NCBI GenBank assembly: GCA_050084985.1 | Contig: JBITNC010000001.1 | Span: forward strand, 178,560,001-178,624,000 | Length of the DNA: 64,000 nucleotides | Origin: Nageia nagi | Lineage: Eukaryota > Pinophyta | Reading direction: 5' to 3' | In this document: positions 47,376 to 58,038 of the stretch, piece after piece | Numbering within the stretch: position 1 is the first letter of the stretch | How the letters are laid out: each line of letters opens with the position of its first letter | Program-made: the position numbers and the translations under genes | Notes under the pieces: generated by a model | The model's input: only the letters and a program-made list of their open reading frames with translations | The model's database searches: none | Told to the model about the DNA's origin: nothing

Positions 47376-48205
47376 TTTTGACTTTACATGGCTTGACATA
47401 ATAATTTAAAAGATTTAGCTTTGAAAAAAAATTAAGTGTGAAAATATTGAATGCATACTTTTCTAAGGATCAACCTTTTTATTTTATATATTCTTGTAAT
47501 CAAGCCTCAATTAGATGCAACTAAACTAAATTTTGACATGTTCTTTTTTGATAAGACTTTTTTTTTTCTACTTTCTATGATGGGTAAAATTTTTCATCAT
47601 GGGAACTTTGTTTAGGATTCTCCATGGCATGGGCACTATGAGGTTTTAAGTTTTCATAGGATATTACTTTTTGACAACATTATTTTGGTTCTAATTGTTA
47701 ATATTGAGGTTGAGGTTAGAAATTTATTCAAGTTCCTTTTGTATTGGTTTAAGGTTTTAAACTATGTTTTTTTTTTCATATTTCATCCTTCTAAATTATT
47801 TGCATATAATATTTTTTTGCATTTGGATCTTCTAATAATGAATCTAGTTCTTTTCTTAGAAATGCATGATATTTTTCCTTTGACTCAAAATTAACATAAA
47901 TAGCTAACATTAAAGAAGGATTGGCTAACATATGCTCTTTCATTTTCTTGAGTTGATATTGAGATGATAAAATTTCAAATGGAATATCTTACATCTCAAA
48001 CTTATCCATGGCTTCAAGGTTTAAATATGCATCATAATCAATTTTATCCATATAATCATCATGATCACTATCATTATCACTACACTATCATTATCATTCA
48101 CTTTATTTTCAATGATTGACATATCATTTTGCATATAATCATCATTTAAACATGAATTTGGTAAACTAATTTCTTCATAATATTATTTTTTATTGGTACT
48201 TTACA
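47376..48205 (-). pseudogene. Element E ORF, 5' part (unrecognised, gag position)
   Basis: The minus strand contains an acidic opening (a run of Asp/Asn and 'DDYMDKIDYDAYLNLEAMD' near 48,060-48,000). It continues 'YQLKKMKEHMLANPSLMLAI' and 'HAFLRKELDSLLEDP' near 47,950-47,830, with stops and a later Lys-rich tail. It lies where gag is expected, downstream of the primer site, but I recognise no gag motif or knuckle. It may be a family-specific ORF of a non-autonomous element. It is continued at 42,704-41,960 across element D. Confidence 0.45.
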
Positions 48206-48960
48206 TAAAATTCACATCTTTACGCATTTCTTACTTAGGATATATTGTAAAGTATCACTTAGAATATTCTAGAATCCAATAAAATTACTTATAATATCCA
48301 TGTTAAAATGCAATATCTAGAGATTTGCACAAAAATTTAAGAAATATGAAAAAACAAACACTTTTACACCATGAAAAAATAAAAATAATTTGCTAACATA
48401 TATACTTATGATGTGGGACAAGTTTTATGATGCTAGAACTTTCAAAATTCAAGAAAACAACCTTCAAAATTCAACATTTTATGTACAAAATTTTTATTTA
48501 AAAATATCTAGAAATCTTGACAAAAATGCATGCAATAAGCCCAAATTAATCTCAAAAAGTTATCTACTATGATAACCTATGATTTTGTCAAGTTTTTATC
48601 ATGAAACAAGTCACCAAATAGTTCCTATTGATTTTCAAAATTTAGTATTTTTTAATGTGACATTTTTTAAAAAATTGATTAAAATGTGCAAATATAGACC
48701 TCAAAAAAAAAAAAATTATATTTATCTATGGTTTGGACAAAATGTTTTAATGCTATATATCACCAAATTGAATAAAATGATCTCAAAATAATGGATTTTT
48801 CTATAGTGATATTTTTCATGATTTGTTTTCAACAAATAAAATTTTTTAAATTTGGGAAAAATTAATTCATCCAAAAATAAAATAAAACTTAGGGTTCCTA
48901 ATGCAAGACTCTTCAGTAAAAACAATTCCCTAAAATAAAAATTTTAAGTTTTGTAGGATC

Positions 48961-48979
48961 AATTGTGGTTCACCAAAAA
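48961..48979 (-). promoter_or_regulatory. Element E primer binding site candidate
   Basis: Directly inside the 5' LTR the minus strand reads TTTTTGGTGAACCACAATT. Its first half matches the corresponding sequences of elements B and C. Confidence 0.6.
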
Positions 48980-49745
48980 TGTAAACTCTAAATTATGATT
49001 TACTGTAATAAATATAATAAACATAAATATATAATATAGATGCAAATCACTTATCTAGATTATCTAAATGAAACCAAGAAAGTGGGTACCTAATAAGAGA
49101 AGCAAATAATCCTTAAGGTATGACAAAAGTATATGGAGGATTGAATCGTATCAAACATGAACTTTATGATGATATTCCATTGTGTGAACAAGCATTCATC
49201 ACCTCTTTTATTTTTAACCCTAGATCACAAATATGCAAGGTATGAATGACATGTAAACAATACATAATTACAACATTGAAAACTTAAACCCTACATAATT
49301 ATGATGCAAGTAAAATACAACAAGTAGATAAAGCTTAGAGCATAACAAATTCTCAAATAGATGGCATTTAGAGACACCATAAGTGTAGTAAAATCGATGT
49401 ATGAACAACCACCTATCAGATAGAATCGATAGAGGTTATTATATTATTCACTTCCTTTTATACTTGCAAGGACAAAAGAGAAAGTGAGAGTTGACTTTGA
49501 AATAATAATAATAATAATCTTAATAGAATTATAGAATAACATGAAATATTAATGTTATTCTTAAGACAATTCTAGATAGAAATATTATAAGAGATATTAT
49601 CCTTGATTATCACATGTTTAGTATTTATTTAGTATATTAGTCTTGATATTATAGATATTTACATGATTTAAATAATATATGATGTAGATACTTTAAAATA
49701 TGATTTATTAATAAATAATAAATCCTTTTTAAATGTCTGCATACA
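48980..49745 (-). repeat. Element E 5' LTR
   Basis: It aligns with 39,968-40,725. On the minus strand it ends TTTACA before the primer site. Confidence 0.88.
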
Positions 49746-50303
49746 TTGTATTACTTTCAATATTAAAATATCATCTTCATTTAATTAAAAGATATTTGAT
49801 ACTTTTGATGTGCAATTTACAATAAAAATTAACTTCATAAAGAGCCTATTAGTATGTATTTTAGTTGTTATAAGGATATTATGAACCCTTTTACCACATT
49901 TTTCTTACCATAAGAAATTATGATTAAAAGCACATTATATTAACCCTCCTTAATTAAGAGGGTCTCAATTCAATGATATAATATGGATTTTGACTTTAAT
50001 AGAGCTAAGATAACAATACACTTATGTAATATATGTTTTTTGTAAGTACTTGAAAACAACAATTATGTTTTCCTTAATATGATATTATTCACTAGTTTTA
50101 TCTTGAGAATAATATCACATGAGTTATTTAAAAATATATAAATTCGAGATGAGATTATAGAATAAAAATACTAATATGAAGAAAAAGAAAGTACTTTTTT
50201 ACTTAAAATTTTTATATAAATTTCATTAAAAATTTTATATAAATTTCATTAAAATTTTAAAATAATTTTTTTTACAGTATTAAGGTTTATCACTTTTTAC
50301 ATA
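49746..50303. other. Spacer between elements E and C
   Basis: AT-rich and without a readable frame. It holds an imperfect tandem duplication of about 23 bp near 50,205-50,265 ('tttatataaatttcatt' twice). Nothing else was recognised. Confidence 0.5.
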
Positions 50304-50308
50304 CATTC
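50304..50308. repeat. Element C target site duplication, left copy (imperfect)
   Basis: CATTC before the left LTR, against CTTTC at 58,673-58,677 (four of five bases). It is probably a decayed duplication. Confidence 0.5.
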
Positions 50309-50950
50309 TATAGACACTTGAAAATGAATTCTCACTTATTAAATCATTCATGTTTATAATTTATTTTTACGGCATCAATGGATATTATTATACAAAGGGG
50401 TTAAATACACCTTATGTGATATAATTTATTTAAAAAGGACAACCAAATGATGTAAGTGGTGTAAAATATCAAGAAAGGTATCACAACCTATGTAATACAT
50501 GAAGATCTCAAGAAAAGAAAAGGATCAAGACATTGCTATAAAAGAATATCAAAACTAAAGGATTCTCTATTGGATAATTAGGTATCAGATAGGTGGACAT
50601 ATGAACATCATATCATCCAAAAATAATAGTATTTTGTAACACCACCTATCTAAGGATCTATTATCTACTCTTTACCATGTTTCTCATTATTTAATTTTGA
50701 TATCTGATCTTACCTCTTTTATGGTATCAACATCATTCATGATTTGATTTTATAACACCTGTGTCATGATTCTAGAGTTTGACCAAATTGGATCTAAGGG
50801 AAAAACTTATTCATGACCTAAGCATGCATATTTGATGAAAGGTAAATTTTTATCATATTACAAAAAAGACATTTTTATATATACTTCAATAAGTTCATTG
50901 TAGAGAAATAATGCTTTGTTTTATTACAATATCATTATTTGTTGTCTACA
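50309..50950 (+). repeat. Element C 5' LTR
   Basis: The start has decayed from TG to TA ('tatagacact') and it ends TCTACA. The TATA box (50,537-50,543) has the same 'gctataaaagaatat' context as in element B. Confidence 0.88.
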
Positions 50951-50969
50951 TTTTTGTGAACCCATTATT
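50951..50969 (+). promoter_or_regulatory. Element C primer binding site candidate
   Basis: TTTTTGTGAACCCATTATT follows the LTR and matches the equivalent sites in elements B and E except for one lost G. Confidence 0.55.
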
Positions 50970-51269
50970 TCAAGTGATTTTACCCTCCTTGTTAAGAATC
51001 TAGCATAATTATGTAATAGATCTCACTCCATTGATATCATGATCTACCTATTTTGAAGGCATCAATGTCATAAATATGGATATAAATAAGATGAAAGAAA
51101 TATTTTTTAACTTTGTTGTATCATTGATGGCATAAATGGTCAAATATGCTCTTAATGCACACATATCACAAGCTTCTACCAGTACCAATAAACTCTTATT
51201 TGATGATACCATAACTATAAGGGTGTTAAAGATTAATAATAATCATAGATATTGACAAAAGAAAAAAGA

Positions 51270-52170
51270 CTATGATGGTGTTTTCACATCACCTTTTTTG
51301 GAAGATATCTGTAACTTTCCCCTACCATTTGATATTAAGTGCCTTAAGGTTGAGATGTTTAGTGGCAATTAGGACCTAAAGTAATATCTTATAATCTTTT
51401 GAGAGGAGTGCTTGTTGAAATTAGGATATGAAGAGAATTTGATGGTCAAATTCTTCCCAAGGAATATGAAAGATGATGTCAACCAATGATTTTACAACTT
51501 ATCATTGAGATCAACTGACTCATTTAAATTGTTGGTTAAGGTATTTATGAATCAATATAAGCATAATATCAATGAGCAAAGTACTATTATAGAGTTTGTG
51601 CCCTACTCTAAGGGCCTAATGAAATCCTAGAAATATATATTATAAGATTCAAAAAGGTATAATTATTTATTCACATTAAGTTAGATAGAGTTGAAATTTA
51701 TGGTATTTTTATTAATTTCATTCTTACCATTATTAAGCAACATGCACTTGACAATATTAAATTAGGATTTGCAATAATAATAAAATGATTTTTAGTAAAA
51801 GAGAAGATCTTAATGGAGCTTGGAATACTCAAGTGTACACCTAGCATATACAATATAGATAATCATAAGCCTTATACTAAATAAGAGGGAAAAAATTAAA
51901 TATTACTAAAACACATGCTCTAACTAGATCTGCTACATAGAGAAATAGTGCATTTACATTTCCTATTCAACTAAGATTTAACTTAAAGGATCTTGTCAAG
52001 AAGGGATTATTCAAACCAATGGATAAAAAAGCTCAAGATGATATTGTATCATATAGTGATATGGATTCTTATTGCATTTATCATCAAAGAAGGAGGAACA
52101 CTATAAATAAATGTAAATCTCTAAAATTTGTTATCTTGAATCTCATAGTGTAAGGAAAGCATAAAATCAA
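51270..52170 (+). pseudogene. Element C gag
   Basis: The plus strand reads 'FLEDICNFPLPFDIKCLKVE' near 51,297-51,355 and 'LGYEENLMVKFFPRNMKDDV' near 51,422-51,482. 'FYNLSLRSTDSFKLLVKVFM' and 'NQYKHN' follow. This is the Tat-type gag core 'PF...I...PLP..FK.P....Y.G..DP..H' through 'M...FP..LKG.A..WF..LP..SI.SF..L...F...F'. A CHHC-like knuckle 'YCIYHQRRRNTINKCKSLKF' is at about 52,071-52,130; His has become Asn at one position. Stops are common between the blocks. Confidence 0.8.
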
Positions 52171-52559
52171 GGAAGATAACTCCTCTACTCCAAATCAAAC
52201 AATCAATAACATATCTATGGATGAAAAATTTTATGCTATAATTCAAAGAGGATGTTCAAGATTTATCCCAAATTTAGTTATTGCTAAATAAGTATGTGTT
52301 TCACCTAATCCTAAAGCTTACAATATAATAGAGAAAATTAAAACTACTCTTGCTAAGATTAGTTTATATGATCTCACTAATAAATCAAAAAAATTTAGAG
52401 AGATCTTATATGAGTTATTTAAAAAAGAAAAAATCCCCACAAATATCTCTACCATATTATTTTATGAGAAAATACAATATCTTAAACAATGTGATAAAAT
52501 TACCTTTTTCAAACCTAAAAAACATAGCAAAAAAGTGATCTATGAATGACTATCCCTCT

Positions 52560-53000
52560 TTATTACACTTATGATACATGTTTGGGAAATTAAAAGAGGA
52601 ATTGTAGATAGTGTATTAGATGTAAATTTTTGTTCTCAAAACTTCTTATAAGATCTCCATAATAATGACATCCAAATTCCCCCCATGGATGAATCAAGCT
52701 TCTATATTAATTAGATCCTTTGATAGCTCATCTTAGAGACCCCTTGGTTTAATCTCACTCCTTGTCACACTAGGCCCATGAACTGTTGAAACTTATTTTC
52801 ATGTCATGTGTGGTAAACTTTCTTATAATTTGCTACTAGTAAGACCTTAGCCTCATGATATGGATGTAGTACAATTCTATAGTGCATTGTCATTTACAAT
52901 TTGAATATGAAGGTTAAATACACATAGTGTTAGTAGATCTAGATTCCTATGAGTTATGTAATTTCGTAAATATGGATATTAAAGGGTTAGATATGCATCA
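52560..53000 (+). pseudogene. Element C protease region
   Basis: After frameshifts the plus strand gives 'ETYFHVMCGKLSYNLLLVRP' near 52,780-52,840 and 'HDMDVV'. This corresponds to 'F.V......YN.LLGRPW.H...AVPS', the carboxy-terminal part of the Tat protease. Here Gly of LLGRP is Val and the Trp codon is TAG. 'SYELCNFVNMD' follows near 52,950. The DTGS active-site block itself is not readable. Confidence 0.65.
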
Positions 53001-53489
53001 TGCTAATTTATTTGATTCAACTCCAAGAGAAGTTTAGTTAGCATTAATAAGGGTAGATACAAATATTCAAATTGTAGACTCAGACATGGTAATGTATAAA
53101 TTTTAGAACTTGGATTCATTAGCCTCAAATCTTGGATGAACAAAAATATTATAGTTTGAGCAATGCCCATGTTATGTTGAGGGGAATCCACATCATGAAA
53201 ATGAAGGGAACTCAAGAAATTCTTTCTCTATAACATATTTATCTTTAATATTTATCTAATAATGAAAAAAATAAAACAAATCACAAGTAATATTTGCACC
53301 TCTTTTCCATCCACTTCTACAAAAAAGTATATGACACAAAATTGCAATTATAAAGGAGGATTAGTAAAATAAAAATAAGAGATACCTTCTTTTCCTACAT
53401 ATTCAAGAGCTTAAAAAGATAAAAAAGGATTGGGTTTTGATCAAAATACTAATAAAATGTAGGACCTATAAAATTTGTTCCAAAATGTA

Positions 53490-53935
53490 CTATGTTAGAA
53501 CTTTATGATGATATTGATGAGGATTTGTATATTGATGATATTATACCTCTTGAGTTTAATTGTTTTGATATTTATGATGATTTATTTGAGTACATGGTAG
53601 CACATTCAAAATTTCCTAAATAAAATAAGAAAAGGTATCCAAATTATGTTTAATGAGGTTTTTCAAATATAATAGGATGATGATGAAGAGAATGAGGTTC
53701 ATGATGTTCCTATATTAGAAGAGTTACCTTCTATATTATAAAAGAAAGATGAAATACCTTTTTCTATTGAAGAATTAGTTGATGCCAATACTGGCACAAG
53801 TGAGCAAGAAAGTATTATCAAAATTAGAGGTACTCTTCTTACAAACCAAAAAGAAAGGTACAAAAACAAATTTATTCAATGCAATAAAAACTTTACATAG
53901 TCTTATTCTAATATTCCTAGTTTAGATCTATCATT
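53490..53935 (+). pseudogene. Element C acidic linker before RT
   Basis: An Asp/Glu-rich stretch contains 'IIPLEFNCFDIYDD' near 53,540, 'EVHDVPILEELPSIL' near 53,695 and 'IPFSIEELVDA' near 53,755. It joins the RT reading frame at 53,930. The same linker is preserved in element B at 26,037-26,267. I recognise no domain; conservation between two copies suggests that it was part of the polyprotein. Confidence 0.65.
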
Positions 53936-53939
53936 TTTC

Positions 53940-54660
53940 ATGCATAGTTTGCCACACAAAAAAGAGCAAAACCTATTAAATAAAAATATAAAAATGCATC
54001 CTTCTAAGGAATTTTTAATTAAGAAAGAGGTTGAAAAATATTTGAATATTGATTTCATTAGGCCTATAGACTACTCAGAATGGATGGCTAATATTGTTCC
54101 TATCACCAAATCTACTAGAGAGATAATAATTTGTATTGATTTTATATACATTAATAATGCTTTCCTAAAATATGATTTTCCATTGCCAAACATTGATATG
54201 ATTATGGATAGTATTATTGGTAATGATACTTTATCTTTCATGGATAGCTTCTCAAGATATAATAGGATTTTAATCAATGTAATTAATCAACTTGAAATAG
54301 ATTTTACTACACCATGGGGCAATTTTTGTTGGAAGATTATGATGTTTGGTCTAAAAAATACAAGAGCAACTTATCGACATGCAATGGCTACTATTTTTCA
54401 TAAGCATATTCATAAATTAGTGGATGTGTACATCAATGATAACTTAGTAAAATCAAAATAAGGATAGGTTCATTTACAACTTCTTGAAGAGATATTTGGC
54501 ATTTTCAAAAAGTGTAAGCTTGGATTAAAACCTCAAAAATATGCCTTTGGTATCACTTCAAGAAAATTTCTAGATTTCATGGTTTCAAAATGAGGACTTG
54601 AAGTAGATACCAAAAAGGTAAAAGCCTTTGTTAGCATGCCACCTCCCAAGAATCTCAAGA
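53940..54660 (+). pseudogene. Element C reverse transcriptase
   Basis: A 173-codon open frame (53,940-54,461) carries the gypsy RT blocks. They are 'KKEVEKYLNIDFIRPIDYSE' and 'WMANIVPITKSTREIIICID', with the catalytic Asp of 'C.DFR.LN' kept. 'NNAFLKYDFPLPNIDMIMD', 'LSFMDSFSRYN' and 'MMFGLKNTRATYRHAMATIF' follow. The catalytic box is YIND (54,429-54,440) where Tat elements have YVDD, so the first Asp is Asn. The thumb follows in another frame: 'FKKCKLGLKPQKYAFGITS' and 'GLEVDTKKVKAF'. Confidence 0.95.
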
Positions 54661-54779
54661 AATTAAGAATTATCCAAGGTAAGATAAATTTAGTAATAAT
54701 ATTCATTCCTCATTTTGGTGATAAATATATCCATTCACTCATTTGTTTAAGAAAGATATAAAATTTATATGGGATGCAA

Positions 54780-55250
54780 ACTACTAAAAAGTATTTGATA
54801 ATATCAAACAATATTTTCTCAATCCACCATACTTTTTTCCCATGGAATTTAACAAATAAGCATACCTCTATATATTAGCCATATTGTATGCCTTAGGGGA
54901 AATATTATGTTAACAAGATAATGACAAAAAAGAAAGAGCCATCTACTACCTCAATAGATCTCTCCTAGAATATGAAACAAGGTATACTCCCATGAAAAAC
55001 CTTTATTTTATTATTGTGTTTGCTGCTAAAAAATTGAGGTATTATCTTTTATATTATACTACATATATTGTTAGCTTTGTTAATACACTTAAATACCTCA
55101 TATCCAAGCAACATCTCTTAGGAAGAGTTGCTAAGTGGTTGATGTTATTACAAGATTTGATATAAATATGGTAAAGTATAAATTTGTAAAGGGCCAAGCA
55201 ATCACAAATCACATTGTATAATTTCCCCATAGTGAAAAAATTATCATCCA
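54780..55250 (+). pseudogene. Element C RNase H
   Basis: The frame reads 'KERAIYYLNRSLLEYETRYT' and 'FAAKKLRYYLLYYTTYIVS', then 'TLKYLISKQHLLGRVAKWLM'. This is the standard gypsy RNase H pattern ('E.AIYYLS..L...E.RY...EK', 'A..KLR.Y...H....VI', 'PL..IL..P...GR.AKW'). In-frame TAA/TAG codons interrupt it near 54,857 and 54,909. The first catalytic Asp ('TDAS') is not readable. Confidence 0.88.
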
Positions 55251-55379
55251 TGAATAATTTCCTAATGATTATGATTAGTACAATCCACCTAAATAATATG
55301 CATTCCATAAAGGAGAGTGGCCATATCGTTATGATGAGAAATATGATATCTGGGATGAGTTTATGTGCTTTGTAAAAGA

Positions 55380-55790
55380 TGAACCCAAGACCTAGATGTT
55401 TTATTTTGATGGATCAAAATGCACATATATAATAGGGGAATATATTATATTGGTTTCACCTTCAAATGATGTTATTCCTATGGCATATAAGCTTGTATTT
55501 GAGTGAACAAACAATATGGAAAAATATGAGGTATTGATCTTGGGTTTGAGAGTAGTTGTTCTTATTAGTATAAATATTTGTAGATATATGGTGATTCATA
55601 CCTTTTCATTAACCAAGTTAATGAAAAATACAATATAAAACATGATAATATAAGTTAGTAGTTGTGGAGATTCTCCATCAATTTGATAGTTATACTATTG
55701 AGAATATCCTAAAAATAAATAGCATATATGCATAGGTAATGGAAAGTGTTGCTTTGTTAGATCTAATTGAGATAGAAGATGAATAAATAA
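55380..55790 (+). pseudogene. Element C second RNase H-like domain (Tat-type aRH)
   Basis: The frame reads 'MFYFDGSK' at about 55,396, with the first catalytic Asp. 'GEYIILVSPSNDVIPMAYKL' comes next, then after a TGA 'NNMEKYEVLILGLRVVV', corresponding to 'NN.AEY.ALI.GL' with the catalytic Glu. 'YMVIHTFSLT' stands where relatives have 'V.GDSQL...Q'; the second Asp is Ile-His here. This extra RNase H-like domain, placed between RNase H and integrase, is diagnostic for the Tat/Ogre group. Confidence 0.85.
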
Positions 55791-55989
55791 TCTTGAAAAT
55801 AAAACATATAAATACACCATATTATGTGAATAATGATATTACAATGATAAAGAGGTATGTTATGTTACTTAAGAAGATACTACTCCATCATGGTATGAAG
55901 ATATTTATCAATATCTAAAGGAGCAAATGATCCCACAACACTTGGTGACATATTGTATAAGAGATCATTTGATAGAGATATTTTAAGAT

Positions 55990-57110
55990 ATCTCACATAT
56001 AAAAAAAAATTAACAATACTTAAACAAGAACATGAAGGCTTATGCACAGACATTTCTTTGTAAAAATGTTATATAGTAAGCTCATGCATTTAGGATACTA
56101 TTTGCCTTCTATGGAAGAAGATTGTAAAGGTCATGTAAAAATATTCCTCTAGTGTAAAAAGAATTCTAATTTGGGAAAGAAACCAACAAAAGAATTAAAT
56201 CCAATTATTTTACCATGGTGTTTCACAATTTGGGCCATAGATTTGATTAGTTTGATCAATCCTCATTTGAGATATGGGATTAAATTTTTTATTACAACTA
56301 TAGAGTACACTAAAAAATGGATATAAGTTTCTCCAATGAGGTCATTAATGCAAGAAAAGAAAATCAAATTCTTGATTAAAAAATCATAACAAGATTTGGA
56401 ATCCCATAGTAGTTGATCATGGAAAATAGGCTAAATTTCAAAGGTAAGGACATGAAAGCCTTTTGTAAAAAGTTTTATATTAATCAAAAGTTCTCTTCAA
56501 TTTATTATCCTCAAATAAATGGTCAAGCTAAAGTACCAAATGATATAATCAAAAGTATTTTATCAAAAATAGAGGATAGATATAAAATATATTAGCATGA
56601 TAAATTGGCTTATGCATTTTGCGCATATAGAACAAGTGTTAGGATTGCTATCAAGGAAGCTCCATTTTCATTAGTTTATGGTGATGAGGATATTATACCA
56701 CAAGAGTTAGAGATATCATCTATGAGAAATTTAGTACATGGTGATAATATAATCAATGAGGAAGCAAGGAAAGCTAGATTGCAACAATTGAAAATACTTA
56801 ATGAAAAAAAACTCTAAGCTATTGAACATCTAAAATCATATCATGCAAAGTTAAAATAAATATTTGAGAAAAAGACAAAGCTAAGAGTACTTTAGGTAGG
56901 ATAATTGGTTTTAAAATAAAACATCAATAATACAATTGCAAATGATTAAGTTAAATAGAAGTTCAAGCCAAATTGGTTGGGACCATTTGATGTAGTTGAG
57001 GCTATAGGATCAGGAGCATACAAATTATCTTCAATGTATGGTAAAGAAGAACCAAAAGCCTTCAATGCCATGCACCTTAAATGATTTTATGCATGAGACA
57101 ACAATTTTGT
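55990..57110 (+). pseudogene. Element C integrase
   Basis: The zinc-binding region is traced by 'EHEGLCT' and 'LMHLGYYLPSMEEDCKGHV' near 56,026-56,140. The core reads 'PWCFTIWAIDLISLINP' near 56,214 (first catalytic Asp), then 'MDMKAF'-type sequence in the open frame at 56,413. 'INGQAKVPNDIIKSILS' carries Lys where the catalytic Glu belongs ('NGQAE'). A 70-codon open frame (56,605-56,817) reads 'AFCAYRTSVRIAIKEAPFSL' and 'VYGDEDIIPQELEI'. The carboxy-terminal end is 'GPFDVVEAIGSGAYKL' and 'FNAMHLK', as in other Tat elements. Confidence 0.92.
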
Positions 57111-57222
57111 GCCTTGCACATCATGATCCATATAAATAAGGTATATGTATAGTATTTTGTATTCTTATTTCAAAGCTTATTTCTAATTCTTGCACTGTGT
57201 TGGTGTCATCCCTCTATATTAC

Positions 57223-57224
<2 letters not shown>

Positions 57225-57303
<79 letters not shown>
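57225..57303. repeat. (TA)n microsatellite in element C 3' untranslated region
   Basis: About 39 uninterrupted TA units between the end of pol and the tandem repeat. Confidence 0.97.
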
Positions 57304-57306
<3 letters not shown>

Positions 57307-57311
57307 ATTAT

Positions 57312-57710
57312 TACATCCATAAAAGCATAATGTCTATGGACCATGAACATAAAATGATACATCATCAATGACCATCATTACAACTATTGAAAGTTCACTC
57401 ATTTAAAAGGAAATTGGTGATACAACCATTAATGGATATGTTGACATTGAATCATACTCAATGGATTATGAACCTCACTACATAATCAAAATATGGTAAT
57501 GCTTACATCCATAAAATCATAATGTCTATAGGAAATAGAAATAAAATGCTAGGTAACTAATGGCCATTGATACTGTTAGTGATATTTCACTCACTTAAAA
57601 AAAATTCGATGATACAATTGTTAGTGGGGATGTTGGCATTGATTCATACTCAATGGATGACTCATCTCACTATGTATCCATACATCATATAATAACTAAC
57701 ATCTATTTTT
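57312..57710 (+). repeat. Element C 3' untranslated tandem repeat, two units of about 196 bp
   Basis: Unit 1 starts at about 57,312 and unit 2 at about 57,508, both opening 'catccataaaa' and then 'cataatgtctat'. Each ends with a 'cactatgtatc'-like block. Element B has one such unit at 26,765-26,935. Tandem repeats in this position are a known trait of Tat/Ogre elements. Confidence 0.8.
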
Positions 57711-58022
57711 AAGTATCTAAAAATGAATATTATTAGAAATATCTATTAAACTCACATCATCTGCACTATCAAAAGCATTGTACTCAAATCATTAGCATCA
57801 TTCATTGTTCCCTAGTAGAAAACTATAAATCATTGGAATTCCTCTACATCAATGTATGAATTCTAGTACATCAAACTCCCTAGTATTAGATATGAAGGAG
57901 TTGTCACTTCTATTATTATACATCAAATGGGGAAAGGATGATGATTTTCATATTTTGACTTGGTTACTCCATCCATAGAGCTTTTCTTTGGACATGTAAT
58001 TTCACTTCTTTTAATCACACCT

Positions 58023-58038
58023 CAAAATAGGGGTAAAA
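58023..58038 (+). promoter_or_regulatory. Element C polypurine tract
   Basis: CAAAATAGGGGTAAAA abuts the TGTAGATGCC start of the 3' LTR. It resembles the tract of element B, with two pyrimidine interruptions. Confidence 0.8.

Larger units (their letters stand above)
39968..49745 (-). mobile_element. Element E: non-autonomous LTR retrotransposon hosting element D
   Basis: LTRs of about 758 and 766 bp (39,968-40,725 and 48,980-49,745) share long blocks such as 'gatattccattgtgtgaac' and 'aagtagataaagcttagag'. A purine tract on the minus strand abuts the low-coordinate LTR and a primer site abuts the high-coordinate LTR, so the element points to the minus strand. After removing element D the interior is about 3.6 kb and encodes no recognisable PR, RT, RNase H or integrase, only a decayed ORF of unknown type. 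The LTR start and primer region resemble elements B and C, so it was probably mobilised by Tat-type relatives. No target duplication is visible. Confidence 0.85.
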
